From Sclerodactyla briareus (taxonomy: Eukaryota; Echinodermata; Holothuroidea; Dendrochirotida; Sclerodactylidae), in assembly GCA_026419785.1 (NCBI GenBank), contig JAODTK010000333.1, forward strand, positions 620,001-684,000: 64,000 nucleotides of DNA. The letters run 5' to 3'. The notes under the pieces were generated by a model. That model searched no databases. It worked only from the letters and a program-made list of their open reading frames with translations, and had not been told where the DNA came from. Positions 21,681 through 33,283 of this stretch are shown here, in pieces. The position numbers and the translations under genes were made by a program. Position 1 is the stretch's first letter; every line of letters starts with the position of its first letter.

Positions 21681-23189
21681 AGCCGGCAGCTACCATCGTA
21701 TTATGTTGTTCACCCCCTGGTGGTTTGAAAGATGCTCACGTACGCTTCTCCATTCCTCAAGCACTCCAGTGCATGGAATGGTTGAGTGGGACTTGGATCA
21801 AAGTTTTTTTCCCCCAAAGGCCCACAGCCGAGCCACAGTCCTAAGGACTCAGAAGGCGCCCTCGCACCCCGTGTCCGCTGGGCATCCCACTAATTGTGCC
21901 CTCTCCCTGCTAGTGACAAATACCAGTCTTGTGCATGTCCAGGCACGAGGGTTAATTAGACTCCTATGCAGACACAACTGTGTGCGGTAAATCCTTTATA
22001 TTAAGGGAGCAGTCTGCTCACCCATCCGATCTGTTCACCTAGAGGATGAAAAAATGCTATGTTTATGAGTTCTTGGACACTCGGGTAGGGAATGGTGTAG
22101 CATGACCAGGTTTACCTTATACCTCGCCCGCCTCATGCCAAAGAGGACGCTAAGGGTGCCCTCGCAGTCAGTGATTCACATGTACACTCCCCCATTATGA
22201 GGATACCAAGTTTAGTGCGCCAAGACATTGTGGGTAATTGACTCCTGAGCAGACCGAAAAACTGTAGGAAGAACATAATCACGTCATATGTTCAGAAGAG
22301 AAGACTTACAGGTCGTGAAAACATTTCAATACACTGTTTATGCAGAGGTAATGAACTTCAAAATGGACTCATATGCAGAGAAATTAGCTAGGGAGAGTCC
22401 CTATTGACAGAAAGATGGATGACATCACAGTTGAACAAAACAGGATATTTTGTATTTTTATGGTTATTGGAACTTAAACATCCCGCAATAGTTTGCTTTA
22501 GTATAATTCCCTCATCACAAGAGAAACTGCAACATCTCTAAACCCACCATAGCAATTCCCATCTTAAGACTAATTACTTGGTGAGTGAAAATTATTGGGA
22601 TACATTTAATGTAAAACCAAGAATATCTGCAGTGTGTGCAAGTTTGATGAAGGAATGTGTTCCCTGACACATCTAGTTTTTCCGTTGCTATAATTATATG
22701 GTCTATATAGGATTGATCCTGCAGTGCCTTTAATTAGTTTGGTTCAATGAAATAGGAAACCAATTCAATCAATTATAGGGCCAGCTTTAGAGTAATTAGG
22801 GATAAGTAGTTCCCCTTGGTATGTAGCAATAATTGCATTGATTACATGCAGGGCATATTAACGGATGGCATGGAAGATTGCCAGTCAAATTGGCATGTTG
22901 CTAAGTGATTCAACTGGCATGATAGTATCTGTGCACAATTTATAATAAGCAATAATATACAACAAAGTTGGAAAAATCCCAATTCATCAAGTTGCATTTT
23001 TTAAAAAAAACCCCCAAAGAAGCCCTGCTTGATGATGATACATTCTGATCACTTTTTCTCTTTCTCTCTCAGATGAATCTATGATGTCGGTGTTTTAGAA
23101 ATAGACTTTATGCCCTTGAAGAGAGAATCAGCATGTCCATCAGGTATGGTTGAATGGAATCACTATAAACGGTCATGCTGCAAATCAAC
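21681..23189. other. Unassigned region with a small local duplication
   Basis: Segments near 21840-21970 and 22140-22255 share GCCCTCGCA, GGGTTAATTAGACTCCT or GGGTAATTGACTCCT, and GCAGAC in the same order, so they look like diverged copies about 300 bp apart. No gene was recognised. Confidence 0.35.
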
Positions 23190-23730
23190 ATGCTCTTTTG
23201 GGCAGTCTGTCGCAACAAGCTCATACTCGTTATGAGGGTTCTTCATCCTATTGTTTTGGAGTAGGTCAAAGGAAACTTGCGGGGAACGAAAAGGACAAAA
23301 TCTGAAATACCATGTGAAAATAAAAAATGTCCAAAATGCTTGATCATAGATCAAGCTCCAAGGTTAACAGACGCCGAGTCAAATAACCCTGTGCAAAATT
23401 TAGGTTCAGAAGGCTTGGCACATCAAGCTAAAGTTTGGTTTTCATTGGGGGGGGGGGGGTTATTACTCTATGGAAAAAAATTTGGAAATTGTGAAGAATG
23501 ATACTTGGGATTTTTTTTTTTGTTGAACCTGGTAACTCAGCCCACCTGAATGGATCAAAGCTCATACTCGGTATTCGTGAGTTCTCCATCCGAGTAATGT
23601 ACATGTATCAGTTTGTTTTGGAATGGTCAGGTCAGAGGTCTGAGGTCAATTGAGGACAAGGGCTAAATACATGGTGAAACAGTATTGTCCAGAATGCTTG
23701 ATCGGATCAAGAACAAGCTTTCTTTCCAGT
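23190..23730 (+). repeat. Family C repeat, two units
   Basis: Two successive units each carry AGCTCATACTCG, a GTTTTGGA..GGTCA segment, and a CCAAAATGCTTGATC or CCAGAATGCTTGATC segment. A G13 run (23447-23459) interrupts the first. Confidence 0.6.
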
Positions 23731-23763
23731 CTCTTGTTTTCATCAAGTTTTTAGCATCAAACC

Positions 23764-25674
23764 AGCGATGCTGGTTGAGCTATTGGAATCTGATGTCACT
23801 CATTATCTATCTATCTTATCTATATATCTAGCGATCTATCATCTATCTATCTATCTATCTAGCTATGATTAGCTATCGATCATCTATCTATCTATCCAGT
23901 GTGTACAATTGCCTTTTGGCCCCAAACAGTCATTCTGTGATGGAGTTTGGACCAAACTTGGAACAATGTTTATTGACCCAGGGCCATTTTGTAATTTGTG
24001 AGGTCAAGGTCAAAGGTTATAAAGGGGAAGTATAGGCCATTATGTGTGGGCTAAAATCAAAATGATTATCACAAATTTTTGTGCACAGTGCTGCTGTCGG
24101 TCATAATGATGGTCTAACAGCCTACCTCCGGGGTGTTCAGGGGATTTTTGGTCCAAGGTCCCACTTCGGGCCTGAGGGCCATTTTATGAAATTTCACACA
24201 ATAGTACTGAAATGCATCTCCTCCAACCAGATTCAATTGATGTTCTTCAAAGTACATGTTATGGTCCTTAGGTGGGGCCAATAGGGGGTGTTCAAGGAAT
24301 TTGGGTCAAGCCCAGTTTGGGGCCCTAGGGTCCATTATATGAAATACCGCACCAATCTTGTATCTCCTACGAAATACTTGTTGCACAGTGCTGATGTTCA
24401 GTCATAATGGTGTCCAATAGCTGTACCTTCGGGTGCCCAGGGACTTAGATCCCAAGGGTCCAGGCGGGCCCTGAGGCCCGTCATGTGAATTATTGCAAAA
24501 TGATTCTCCTCTACGAATTTCAGTGAAGTGTTGACATTCGGTTCATAATGAGGGTCAAACTGCCGTACCTCTGGAGGTCTCAGGATTTTTTGGTCTAAGG
24601 TCCCACTTGGCCCGTGGGCCCATTTATGAACTTTCACACAATGGTACTTGAATGCATCTTCTATCAAAGGTCAATGATGATCTTCAATGTTACAAGTGAT
24701 GGGTCACCTGGGGTAGAGGGACCGTTGGGGGTATTCAGGGATTTTGGGCCTCAAGGCCCAGTGCGGGCCATAGGGCCCATCAGATGAAATACCACAAAAT
24801 CAAGTATCTCCTACAAATTGTTGCCCAGTGCTCATGTCAGTCATAATGGTGGTCAAATTGACATGTCCTTCATGGTGCCAGGAATTTAGGTCAAGGCCAA
24901 GTGTGAGCCCTATTGTATCGTATCTGTATGTTTCTGCAACAAACCCCTCAACAGGATATAACTGTTGCAGGTGACTGGACACAAAAGAAAAATCAAAGAT
25001 AATGCGCGCTCTCTCAATAAGTCTAGGGCCCATCATGTGGAATTACACAAAATGCTTATCCTCTTACAAAATTTTGGTTGCCACAGAGATGGCATTCGGT
25101 CATAATGATGATATGAACAGCCGTACCGTTGGGGGTGCAGGAATGTTGGGTCAGGTCCCACTTGGGCCTGTCGTCCCATTTCATGAAATTACCCACAATG
25201 GTACTTGAAAATCAATCTCCTTCCACAAGCTTAATTGATTTTCTTACATTTAACGAGTTACATGTAACAGTTCATCTGGGGTAGAGGGCATTGGCGGGGT
25301 TGGGAACTTTGACCAAGGGCCCAATATATGGAATACTGCAAAATCTGATATCTCACACATTCTGTTGCACAGCTGTGTGTTGCTGATGGTTCAGTATAAA
25401 GGAGGTCTAATAGCTGTACCTTCAGGGGCCAGGGATTTACGACCATGGCCCAGGTGACTGTTGGCCTGTAGCCCATTATGTGGAATAGGTGTGTACTGCT
25501 AAGGACAACTTTGGGCATATGAAGATCCTGGTCAGAAGTCATAAAGGGGAACAATAGGCCTTTGTTTGGAACTGCTCCTTGACCTTATGGGGATCCTGAA
25601 ACATTCAAAAAATGTAACATTCTGTCTTGGTACATTCGTGCAGTTTGAGCCACAGCCCCATTGGTGCTCTAGTT
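23764..25674 (+). mobile_element. Family A Helentron-like element, copy A3
   Basis: This is the clearest full-length copy. The leader carries a 6-bp hairpin (CCAGC-GATG-CTGG type, ACCAGC/GCTGGT) and GTTGAGCTATTGG. Then come (TATC)n blocks at about 23804-23900, the conserved AGGTCA-containing segment, a core with alternating modules of about 300 and 145 bp (motif at 24088, 24387, 24530, 24829, 25085, 25386), and the 3' end CAGTTTGAGCCACAGCCCCA then TTGGTGCTCTAGTT. An unrelated segment of about 110 bp interrupts one module at about 24915-25025. No coding sequence. Confidence 0.6.
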
Positions 25675-26039
25675 GTCCGCAGATGTCCTCAAGAACAGGG
25701 ATTGACAGCGGGTATCACCTCACTATTGCCCTGCCCAGAGTAATTAGGCTTGTTGAAGCAGAATCTCTAAGGATACGGCCCTTGTCTCCCCAACCTCAGT
25801 CTAGACATGAGTAGTCTTGAGACCTATGCCTCCCCCACAATTTCACAAAATATATGTGGTGCAAACCTTATGATGTTGAAGATCCACAAACTGCAAGGCT
25901 GAAACAAGGCCTGCCAGGGAGGGTAAAAGTCTCAATTTGTAAGGGGAGAGGATTCCTCTTGGTTTTTGGTGGAGATTGGGGTCATTTTTGTAGAAAACGT
26001 GGAAACTTGTGAGAAATGATATTAACACCAAATGTGGCT
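25675..26039. other. Unassigned region
   Basis: Nothing recognised between the 3' end of copy A3 and the next family C units. Confidence 0.3.
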
Positions 26040-26740
26040 CGTCTCAAATAATTTGACCCACCTGGATGGGAATGAGTGTAGGCCTTTTTGGGTTCCAATA
26101 TGAGTGAAATGAACTATTGTTTCAGAGCTAGTTCCAAGGTCAAGTATGTAAGTATTGTGAAAATGTCGGACAGTGGTCAGCTGATCAAGTCCGGTTCAGT
26201 CAAGGGATCACAATGCCTTTTGAAAAACGATTAACCTGACCGACCACCTGGAGAGGTCAAGCTCATACTGTAGTGTGGGGAAGTTCATATAAGTACATTT
26301 TTGGAGTCAGATCGAAGGTAATCGAGAGGTTCAAGATGAAAACTCTGTGCAACACCATGAGTCCAAAATACTGGCCTGACGCAGCTAGCATTGTGTATGC
26401 GGTTTTCTTATGGGAGAGTTACAAGAACATGGAATATGGAAGAAGCTCATATAGTACTTGGCATGCGGTCCCCATGATGAGAACAATTTTTTTTTGGCCT
26501 ATTGTTTTTGGTTGGGTCACAAGGTATCTGAGGTTAACAGAGCGTCAAGTCTGAAATGACCTCGTAACATGATAAAGTTACAATGGTTAGGTTTGATCAT
26601 GTGAAAATTTGTGTGTGTAGCTTTATGCAGGAGTACAAAAACCCTTCCTGTTTTGGGGCCAGACTGAAGGTAATATGAGGTCATTAGATGGAAACCCGGT
26701 GAATACCGTAAGTTCAAATACTTGGCCTTATGCAGCGGGC
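26040..26740 (+). repeat. Family C repeat, several units
   Basis: CCACCTGGATGGGAATGAG (about 26060) and CCACCTGGAGAGGTCAAGCT (about 26247) begin successive units, with later AAGATGAAAACTCTGTGCAA and GGGTCACAAGGTATCTGAGG segments typical of the family. Confidence 0.55.
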
Positions 26741-26759
26741 ATTTAGCGGCTGTTTTCTA

Positions 26760-28450
26760 TTGTTATGGCCCATGTCCATCTCTATGTAGATCTGTATGTC
26801 GTCTGTCTTTGATTTTTGGGCCACAACATGTTCATGTTTTGATGACTATTAAACCAGACTTGCGTCACAGTTTAATGAATGATGGGTTATCGTGACCACC
26901 TAAAGGTCAAGGTACAATGGCATCAAAGGGACCAATGGCCCAAATTAGTGGACACTGCGAAATGCTATCTCCTACAAATTGTGGTGACACACTGTGGTGA
27001 TGTTTCAGTCATAGTAGTGTCAACAGTCGTTTCTCGCGGTGCTCAGGAATTTTGAGTCCAAGCGTCCCACTTGAGCCAGAAAGCCCATTTCATGAAATTT
27101 CAAACAATGGTACTGGAAATGCCTCTCCTCCCCACAGTTTTCAATTGATTTTCTTCAGAGTTACATGTAATTATCTTTGGGTAGAGGGCAGTGGGGGTGT
27201 TCGGGAATTTTGGGACTCAGTTGCCCAGGATGGGCCATATATAGGTAGTGTCAAAAATTTTCCGCATCACGGAAAATCCACGGAAAATTGACGGAATTCT
27301 GTATTATTTGGGTTTAAACGCGGAAAGCATGATTCTGCTCACTGAAATAGAATTATGTTAAATCCTTTTAATTTAGCGATCGATAATTCCTTGAAATGCA
27401 CAAATATCAAAATAAATTAAAAAATGGCATCCCGCGAGCCACATCGTTGCTGCGGTAATCTTGACCATCCATTAAAATCCTGTTAAAATTCAACGAAAAC
27501 ATCGTTTTCATTTCTTCCCGGAATCTCGAAAAGTACGCACATTGTGACATGCAGTGCCGTAAGTGCAAGCCACTAGCATAGGCATCCGGCCATGTACTGT
27601 AGTAGGCTACGTGAACTGTAACACCGGCGGCTTGCATTATTTACATACAAATTTTGCATCTATCGCCGAAAACTTGTGGCCGAAAGTTGTTGCGAACTGC
27701 ACAGATAACTGCTGTCATGAGCAAGAACATCTATTGTTACGTGTTACATGTTAATCAAGTTTTGATTATTTACTGTTCCATTTCTAACTATACCGAATCA
27801 CATCATGTGTATTGCAAGGGCACGAGTGGCATCACTGTAGATTCTTCCCGATGGAACCGAACACGTGCCGAAATGCCCACAGTTCTACGGTAGGCTACAT
27901 AGTGCATCAGGGATTTAGCTCAACGTCAGTGTTGGGGCCATTACACTCAATAACCAAGACTTATTAAACAGTGGAATAAAGCAGAATTGGGTTACTAAAA
28001 AAAGCAGAACAACGCAGAATTTGACTTTTAAAAAGCAGAAAATTCTGGACAATAATTAGGGACTATAAATGGAAACTGCAAAATCTGGTCCCCTACCTAC
28101 ACCATTATGTTACACAGTGCTGATGTTAAGTAATAATGATGGTCCTACAGCCTTGGGGTGTTCAGGGAATTGTGGCAAAAAGGTCCCAGTTGGACCTCGG
28201 GCCCATTTGAAATTTAACACAATGGTGCTGAAAGGCATCTTCCTCCTACAAGCTTCACTTGATTTCGCAAAGTTACATGTAAGGTCCTGGGTAACGGGCC
28301 ATTGAGGGAATTTAGGAAATTTGGGCTCAGGGCCAATTTAGGACCACGGCCATATATGAAATACCACAAAATCTTGTATATCCTTCCCATCTGGTGCACA
28401 ATGCTGATGTCCGTCGTAATGGTGGTCGAATAGCCATACCTTCCGTGGTA
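26760..28450 (+). mobile_element. Family A Helentron-like element, copy A4 (truncated, interrupted)
   Basis: The conserved 5' segment (AACATGTTCATG..., CTAAAGGTCAAGGT) and core modules are present on both sides of a TIR insertion at 27248-28052. The 3' hairpin end is missing; the core passes into a TG-rich family C unit at about 28500. Confidence 0.5.
27248..28052. mobile_element. TIR DNA element of about 805 bp nested in copy A4
   Basis: The left end GTGTCAAAAATTTTCCGC is matched imperfectly by the inverted right end (TTGTCCAGAATTTTCTGC when reverse-complemented), about 14 of 18 bases. Family A core sequence stops at the left edge (GGGCCATATATA) and resumes after the right edge (GGACTATAAATGG, then AAATCTGG), so this is an insertion. 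The target duplication is unclear. The interior has more CpG than its surroundings. Open frames of up to about 79 codons carry no recognised domain. Confidence 0.5.
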
Positions 28451-28509
28451 CATGTCAATTTGTCCTTGTTTTGAAGCCCATTATATAAAATACTGTAGGC
28501 AATTTTTTA

Positions 28510-28990
28510 TTTCTTCAGAATTTGGGTGTGTGTGTGTGTGTAAGTGCATGTGTGCATGCGTGCGTGTGACGCCTCGCCTTGTTCTCCCACTCAATCTGGG
28601 AAAGTCTTGGAAAATCCATGAAGACCGAAATGTGGTCTGGTACGATCAGGTTGAAATACAGGTTCCCATTGTTTTTGTTGTAAATCGGGGGTCAGATTTG
28701 GGGGAAAAACTGGGAAATGTAAAAAATGGGGATTGGCAAATTCGTTCGTGAACACGCTAATCCCTCGCTTGGATGGAATAAGTCATACTTGTAATTATGG
28801 TTCCCAAGTGAGTACATGATTCCTCGGTTTTGGGGTCAGTCAAGTGTCATCTGAGGTGTCAAGCGGAGGTAAAGTTCAAAAATCTTGCTAACACGAAAAA
28901 AAGTCCAGGAATGCCTGGTCTGATCAGGTGAAACAGGGGTTTAACAGAAGTTACAGAAAACTAGATTGTTTTCTGGGTAGACTGGGAATC
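28510..28990 (+). repeat. TG microsatellite plus family C units
   Basis: (GT)n with GCGTGCGTGTGACGCC leads into family C sequence (GGTCTGGTACGATCAGGTTG, and later CTTGGATGGAATAAGTCATA). The start of the 167-bp array at about 45975 has the same arrangement of TG repeat, AACGCC and family unit. Confidence 0.55.
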
Positions 28991-30344
28991 AGATGTGAGG
29001 AAATTTGGGGAGGAATGTGAAAATTGAAAAAATATTGCACAAATCTTTGTAATATACGCGAAATATATGATTACTGCAGAGATGTTGCCTTACAACATGG
29101 CATGCTCTCTAGATTAAACAATAAGCATCCCAACTATCTTCCTATCATTGATTTTTGCACAGCAACATGTACAGGACATACATAGATATGAAAGAATCAA
29201 GTGACAATTTTTCTATCATGGTATTGCATGGAAATATGGACCAAAAAAGAACCATTTTGTGACATTGAAAACAGTCACCTTTTTGAAGCAGATTCATCCG
29301 TAGGGTGTTGTAAAGATGCAAAAATCTCTTGTCCTGCTTTTGTGGCGTTTGATGAAAGGGCTTCCTTCAAACAATCAAATTACCCGGACACGTGAAATTA
29401 TAAATAAAATGACCAGCTCTATCAAAAGTAGGATGAGTTCGTTACGTTGTGTCTTAGGTTGTACAACCTCTCACCCATAAAATTTTTCCCCAAGAAGAGG
29501 TATAGTCTTTCAGTAGTTTACATGACCCAAAATATGTGAGAAGCCTAGTAAAACTGGTGGGGTTGATATTCCGAAAGGGAATTCATACTTTACAAAAGGA
29601 CATATGTCTGGAAAATTGAGTGGTGTTCTAATGTAAAAAACATCATTTTGCTAACAACAAATGGTGTCTTTGAAAAGACCCTGTTACGGACATCAACACA
29701 TTATTAAGAAATCCTCCAATAATAAATTAAAGGCATGAACTGCTAGCCACAGTCGGATAAATTACATGGACCAATGTCTTGATAGCTATTCCAATAACTG
29801 CCTTTCTTTAGTGAATGGAGGGCAAATGGATTGAGTGGATGTTTGTAACGGTGTCTACTCGTCACACTGGAAACAGGGAATAACTGAAGCCTCAGTAGAT
29901 TTTAAATGCTAATGAATGCTTGGATGCACCTGTCAAGTCATGTTTTCCACATGAAAGGTGGTCATGGATGAATATCTAACGTAAAGCAAATACTGATAAC
30001 TTGAACTTTTGTTGACCCCTGTAAGCCAGAGTCCAGAGATCATTAGGGGGAAACACTAATTTCAACATACTGAATGAATATTTATTGAAATAGCACGAAG
30101 GTTGTGACTTTCTGGCCAAATACGAAACGTTGATTTGAAAATATTGCGCAACGAGCAGTTCTTCTTCTCAGGAATTAAGGCCAATCCAGATGCCTACCAC
30201 GAAATCAATTCACAGATGTTTCTAAAGCTAATTAGTGAACATCCAAAACTAAAATATGAATAAATTTTGAAATAAGTCTTGTACCTTTTCCAATTTTAAG
30301 CCATTCATTTTTTTTTCGAACGTTAATGTGGTACCTCTCTTGCT
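28991..30344. other. Unassigned AT-rich region
   Basis: No repeat partner, exon or RNA gene was recognised. Confidence 0.3.
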
Positions 30345-31830
30345 GGAGCCTGCAGCTGGCGCCATGTTTATTGGTTGGTCAAACGGGTCATAATTGGCCC
30401 TAATTAAAATATTGTGTGACGACATGATATACCACTGTGAGAGGAGAATGAGAAATGCATTCCCACCCATAGAGAGCATTACATTTCTTAAAAACAAACA
30501 CAATCGTAACATCTTGACGACTTTCACCCAGTCGGAGTGGTCATACCATAGACTTAAAAAATGGGTTACGCTTTTTGCCTTCCTTACGTCCTCAGGCACA
30601 AGGGAGGCAGGGGCAAACGTGGGGTAGGCACGTGCCGTATGTCCGCTGCATGTGATTGCCCCCACTGCCCACATTAAGAACCACCAAAAAGGCATTGCCT
30701 TATTTCGTTGTACCTGGTGAAGGATTCACAGTGCAATGTCGTTCGGCACCCTGTATATCATGACATAGAGAGCACCAGTGAATTATGATGAAAGCTCCAA
30801 ACGCACAAATGTACCAAGACAAATGTACAATGAGGTGGTGAATCATCAGACCGCAAAGGCGTTTCAAACAATGTCCTTGTGTGCTCTGTAAGACATTGTA
30901 TCATCATTAGGCCAAGATGTCTCAGCAGTCAATGAACATTGTTCCTCGGGTTTGGTTCAAAACATCCATCGTAGAATGACCAATAAGAGAAGAAAAGGCA
31001 AATTTCACACGTGGCTTATCGTGCCCCTGGATACCTTTGACCTTTACTTTTACCTTCAAATGAGCGAAAGATGTTACAAAGGTCAATGCAACATTGGGTT
31101 CAAGTGACATCATAGGTTTTGGGGTCTGTGTGATGCTTCTGTTCATCAGATGTTACGTTAACTCTATCAGTGAACTGTAACAGCAACTATGACTTGCATC
31201 CAAAAATCTGCCAAACAGCTGAAGAAAGAAGCCCCTCCAAGGAACATTATGACACAGTTTCAACCGACCCAGCTGGATGGATGAAAATCAAACTTGGTAT
31301 GCATGGGAGTTCCCATGATGAGTACATGAACCATAATGTTTTGAAATAAGTCAAAAGGTTCATTGAGGTCAACAGGGGAAACTTAGACACCGATCAATGT
31401 AACCTACATTCCAGCTAGAAACTTCTCAGTGAAATACCAAAGAACATTAACAGGTATCCATTATGCTGGAGGAAGTGAGGTGAAGATTTTTATGATTGTT
31501 CAAGTTTACTCATCTGTAAACAGACGAGCCGAGCCATCATATACCCTAACTGTTGTAATATTACAAAGCAACGTATCATACAGTCAAGTTTGGTTGGCCT
31601 GGCAAACGTTCACAATGTACTATGCAGTTTGAGAGATTTGGCATGCAACAACATACTGTTTAATTATCGAATAATAATGTTAACCATGGCACTCTAGGTT
31701 AGCTGTGTAGGTTGTGTGTTATAGAATCATGAATTCTCCTCAGGACACAAAATATGCAAAGCACCTCACCCTCGATACGAATCGATACCGGTCTCGCTTC
31801 AACTCTTCGGCCAATCGGAATTGCAGAACC
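30345..31830 (+). repeat. Duplicated composite module, copy 1
   Basis: In order it holds a segment with GCCATGTTTATTGG; ACCACTGTGAGAG...GCATTCCCACCCAT; a SINE tail (about 30555-30760); a minus-strand remnant of family A (about 30768-31150, with GAGCACCAGTGAATTATG as its degraded hairpin end); a family C unit (about 31255-31420); and a block with CAAAGCACCTCACCCT. The same order recurs at 38335-40825. No coding signal was seen. Confidence 0.65.
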
Positions 31831-33079
31831 ATGATAAGTTCATGGGTACTGGTGTGGTTTAGCGGCCATATTTTCTTCATTGATGAGGCAGACAAATTTA
31901 TATGCATCATAACCCTGTGTATGGGTGTGTGGTGGTGTCTGTATGGGTGGCGTGTTGTGACACTCTTTATCAGCCATTCTGCACAATATCTAAAGAATGC
32001 AAGCCTGTATCACGTAAATTATTAGGCTGTGGGTTGTGCTTGAAGAGGAGAATGAAGTGAACCCTATTATTTTTAGTGCCAGTTTGAGGTCATTCACGCT
32101 CACGACAGGGCAAAGTTAAAAAAACTTGTCAGCACGATATATAAGAAAGTTGGAAAAAAAACTTGTCAGAACGATATCTAATTAATGCAAGTATCTAGTA
32201 ATTTCATATGAAGTAGTAGGTTCCACATGGGGTGAGGATGAACACTTTGTATTTGGTGTCAGGTCAGGTATCTAAGGTCAGCAAAGCCGCCAATTCTCTC
32301 ATATCCTCGCAACAGAACATTTCAGAGTGATGTGGTAATGGGACATTGGTTCGTTAGGGGAACTCATCTGGTGGACATACTTCAACCTCATCTGACTCTG
32401 ACCCTCAGGACTTTGGACGCTGACCAGACTCATTCTCGCAACAAACCAATGAGTAATTTTGCATGAGTACTAAAATCCCTCCTATCACACGCTTCTCCAT
32501 TTTTTTCCTTTGTGGAAGAGTGAAACAGCCTATAAAACACTAATCTTCATATATCTCTTCAATGGAACATTTTAGAGGGTTGGGTTAGCCATAACAGAGA
32601 ATTTTTTCCTCTGCTATTACATCTGGTTGTCCTACTCGTGAGGACAAGACTTGTTTTAAAAGTGTGCAACGGCTGTGAAACGGCTTCCAAAAGCCTGAGA
32701 AAAAACTTCAGGTTTTACATTTTCTTCTCGGCACTGAAACTGAAATGTGGAGAAGTTTCGTTTATCTGCGTGGGCTACACTGAACCAACTTCCCATGTAG
32801 CACATATTGTCCAGATTTCAGAAGTGGACAATGCAGGAATTGCGAAAGTCTATTAAACCAGTTGGAATAGACCCTCACTGAAGGTGCAGTAGCCAGCTAC
32901 TGTGGGCTTTTTGTTATCACATGTCCAGTCAAGGGCCAAAAAAGACAGAAACTGCCTAACTTGGATCCCTTACAAAGTGCATTGATTCATTCAGCTCCAT
33001 GTGGTATAGTTGACACTACCTCTCTTAATCATGGTGAACAAACTGGTATATGTTTACCAGCAAACCTCTGGTACAGTTC
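31831..33079. other. Unassigned region
   Basis: A partial family C unit is present at about 32215-32330. Nothing else was recognised. Confidence 0.3.
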
Positions 33080-33270
33080 CTTGCTAGTGCAGATCCTAGT
33101 TGTTTTTGGGTTGGGTTACAAGCTACAATTGCAAGGTAATCAGAGGTGTGAACACTGCAAAACCTCGGGAACATGCCAGAATGCTTGGTCTGACGGATCA
33201 AGCTGAAATTTTAGATAGAACTTTCTCAAGGGGATTACAAGAATGCTATTGTTTTTGTTGTGATGTTCCA
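33080..33270 (+). repeat. Family C repeat unit
   Basis: CCAGAATGCTTGGTCTGACG, ATCAAGCTGAAA, a polyT-like TTGTTTTTGTTGTGATG end and the preceding GGTTACAAGCTACAATTGC are typical of the second half of the family unit. Confidence 0.5.
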
Positions 33271-33283
33271 CTGCCACATTTTT

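Noticed and set aside
30249-30695. 148-codon minus-strand open frame
   Set aside because: It overlaps the start of the duplicated module, and the matching segment at 38.3 kb does not preserve it.
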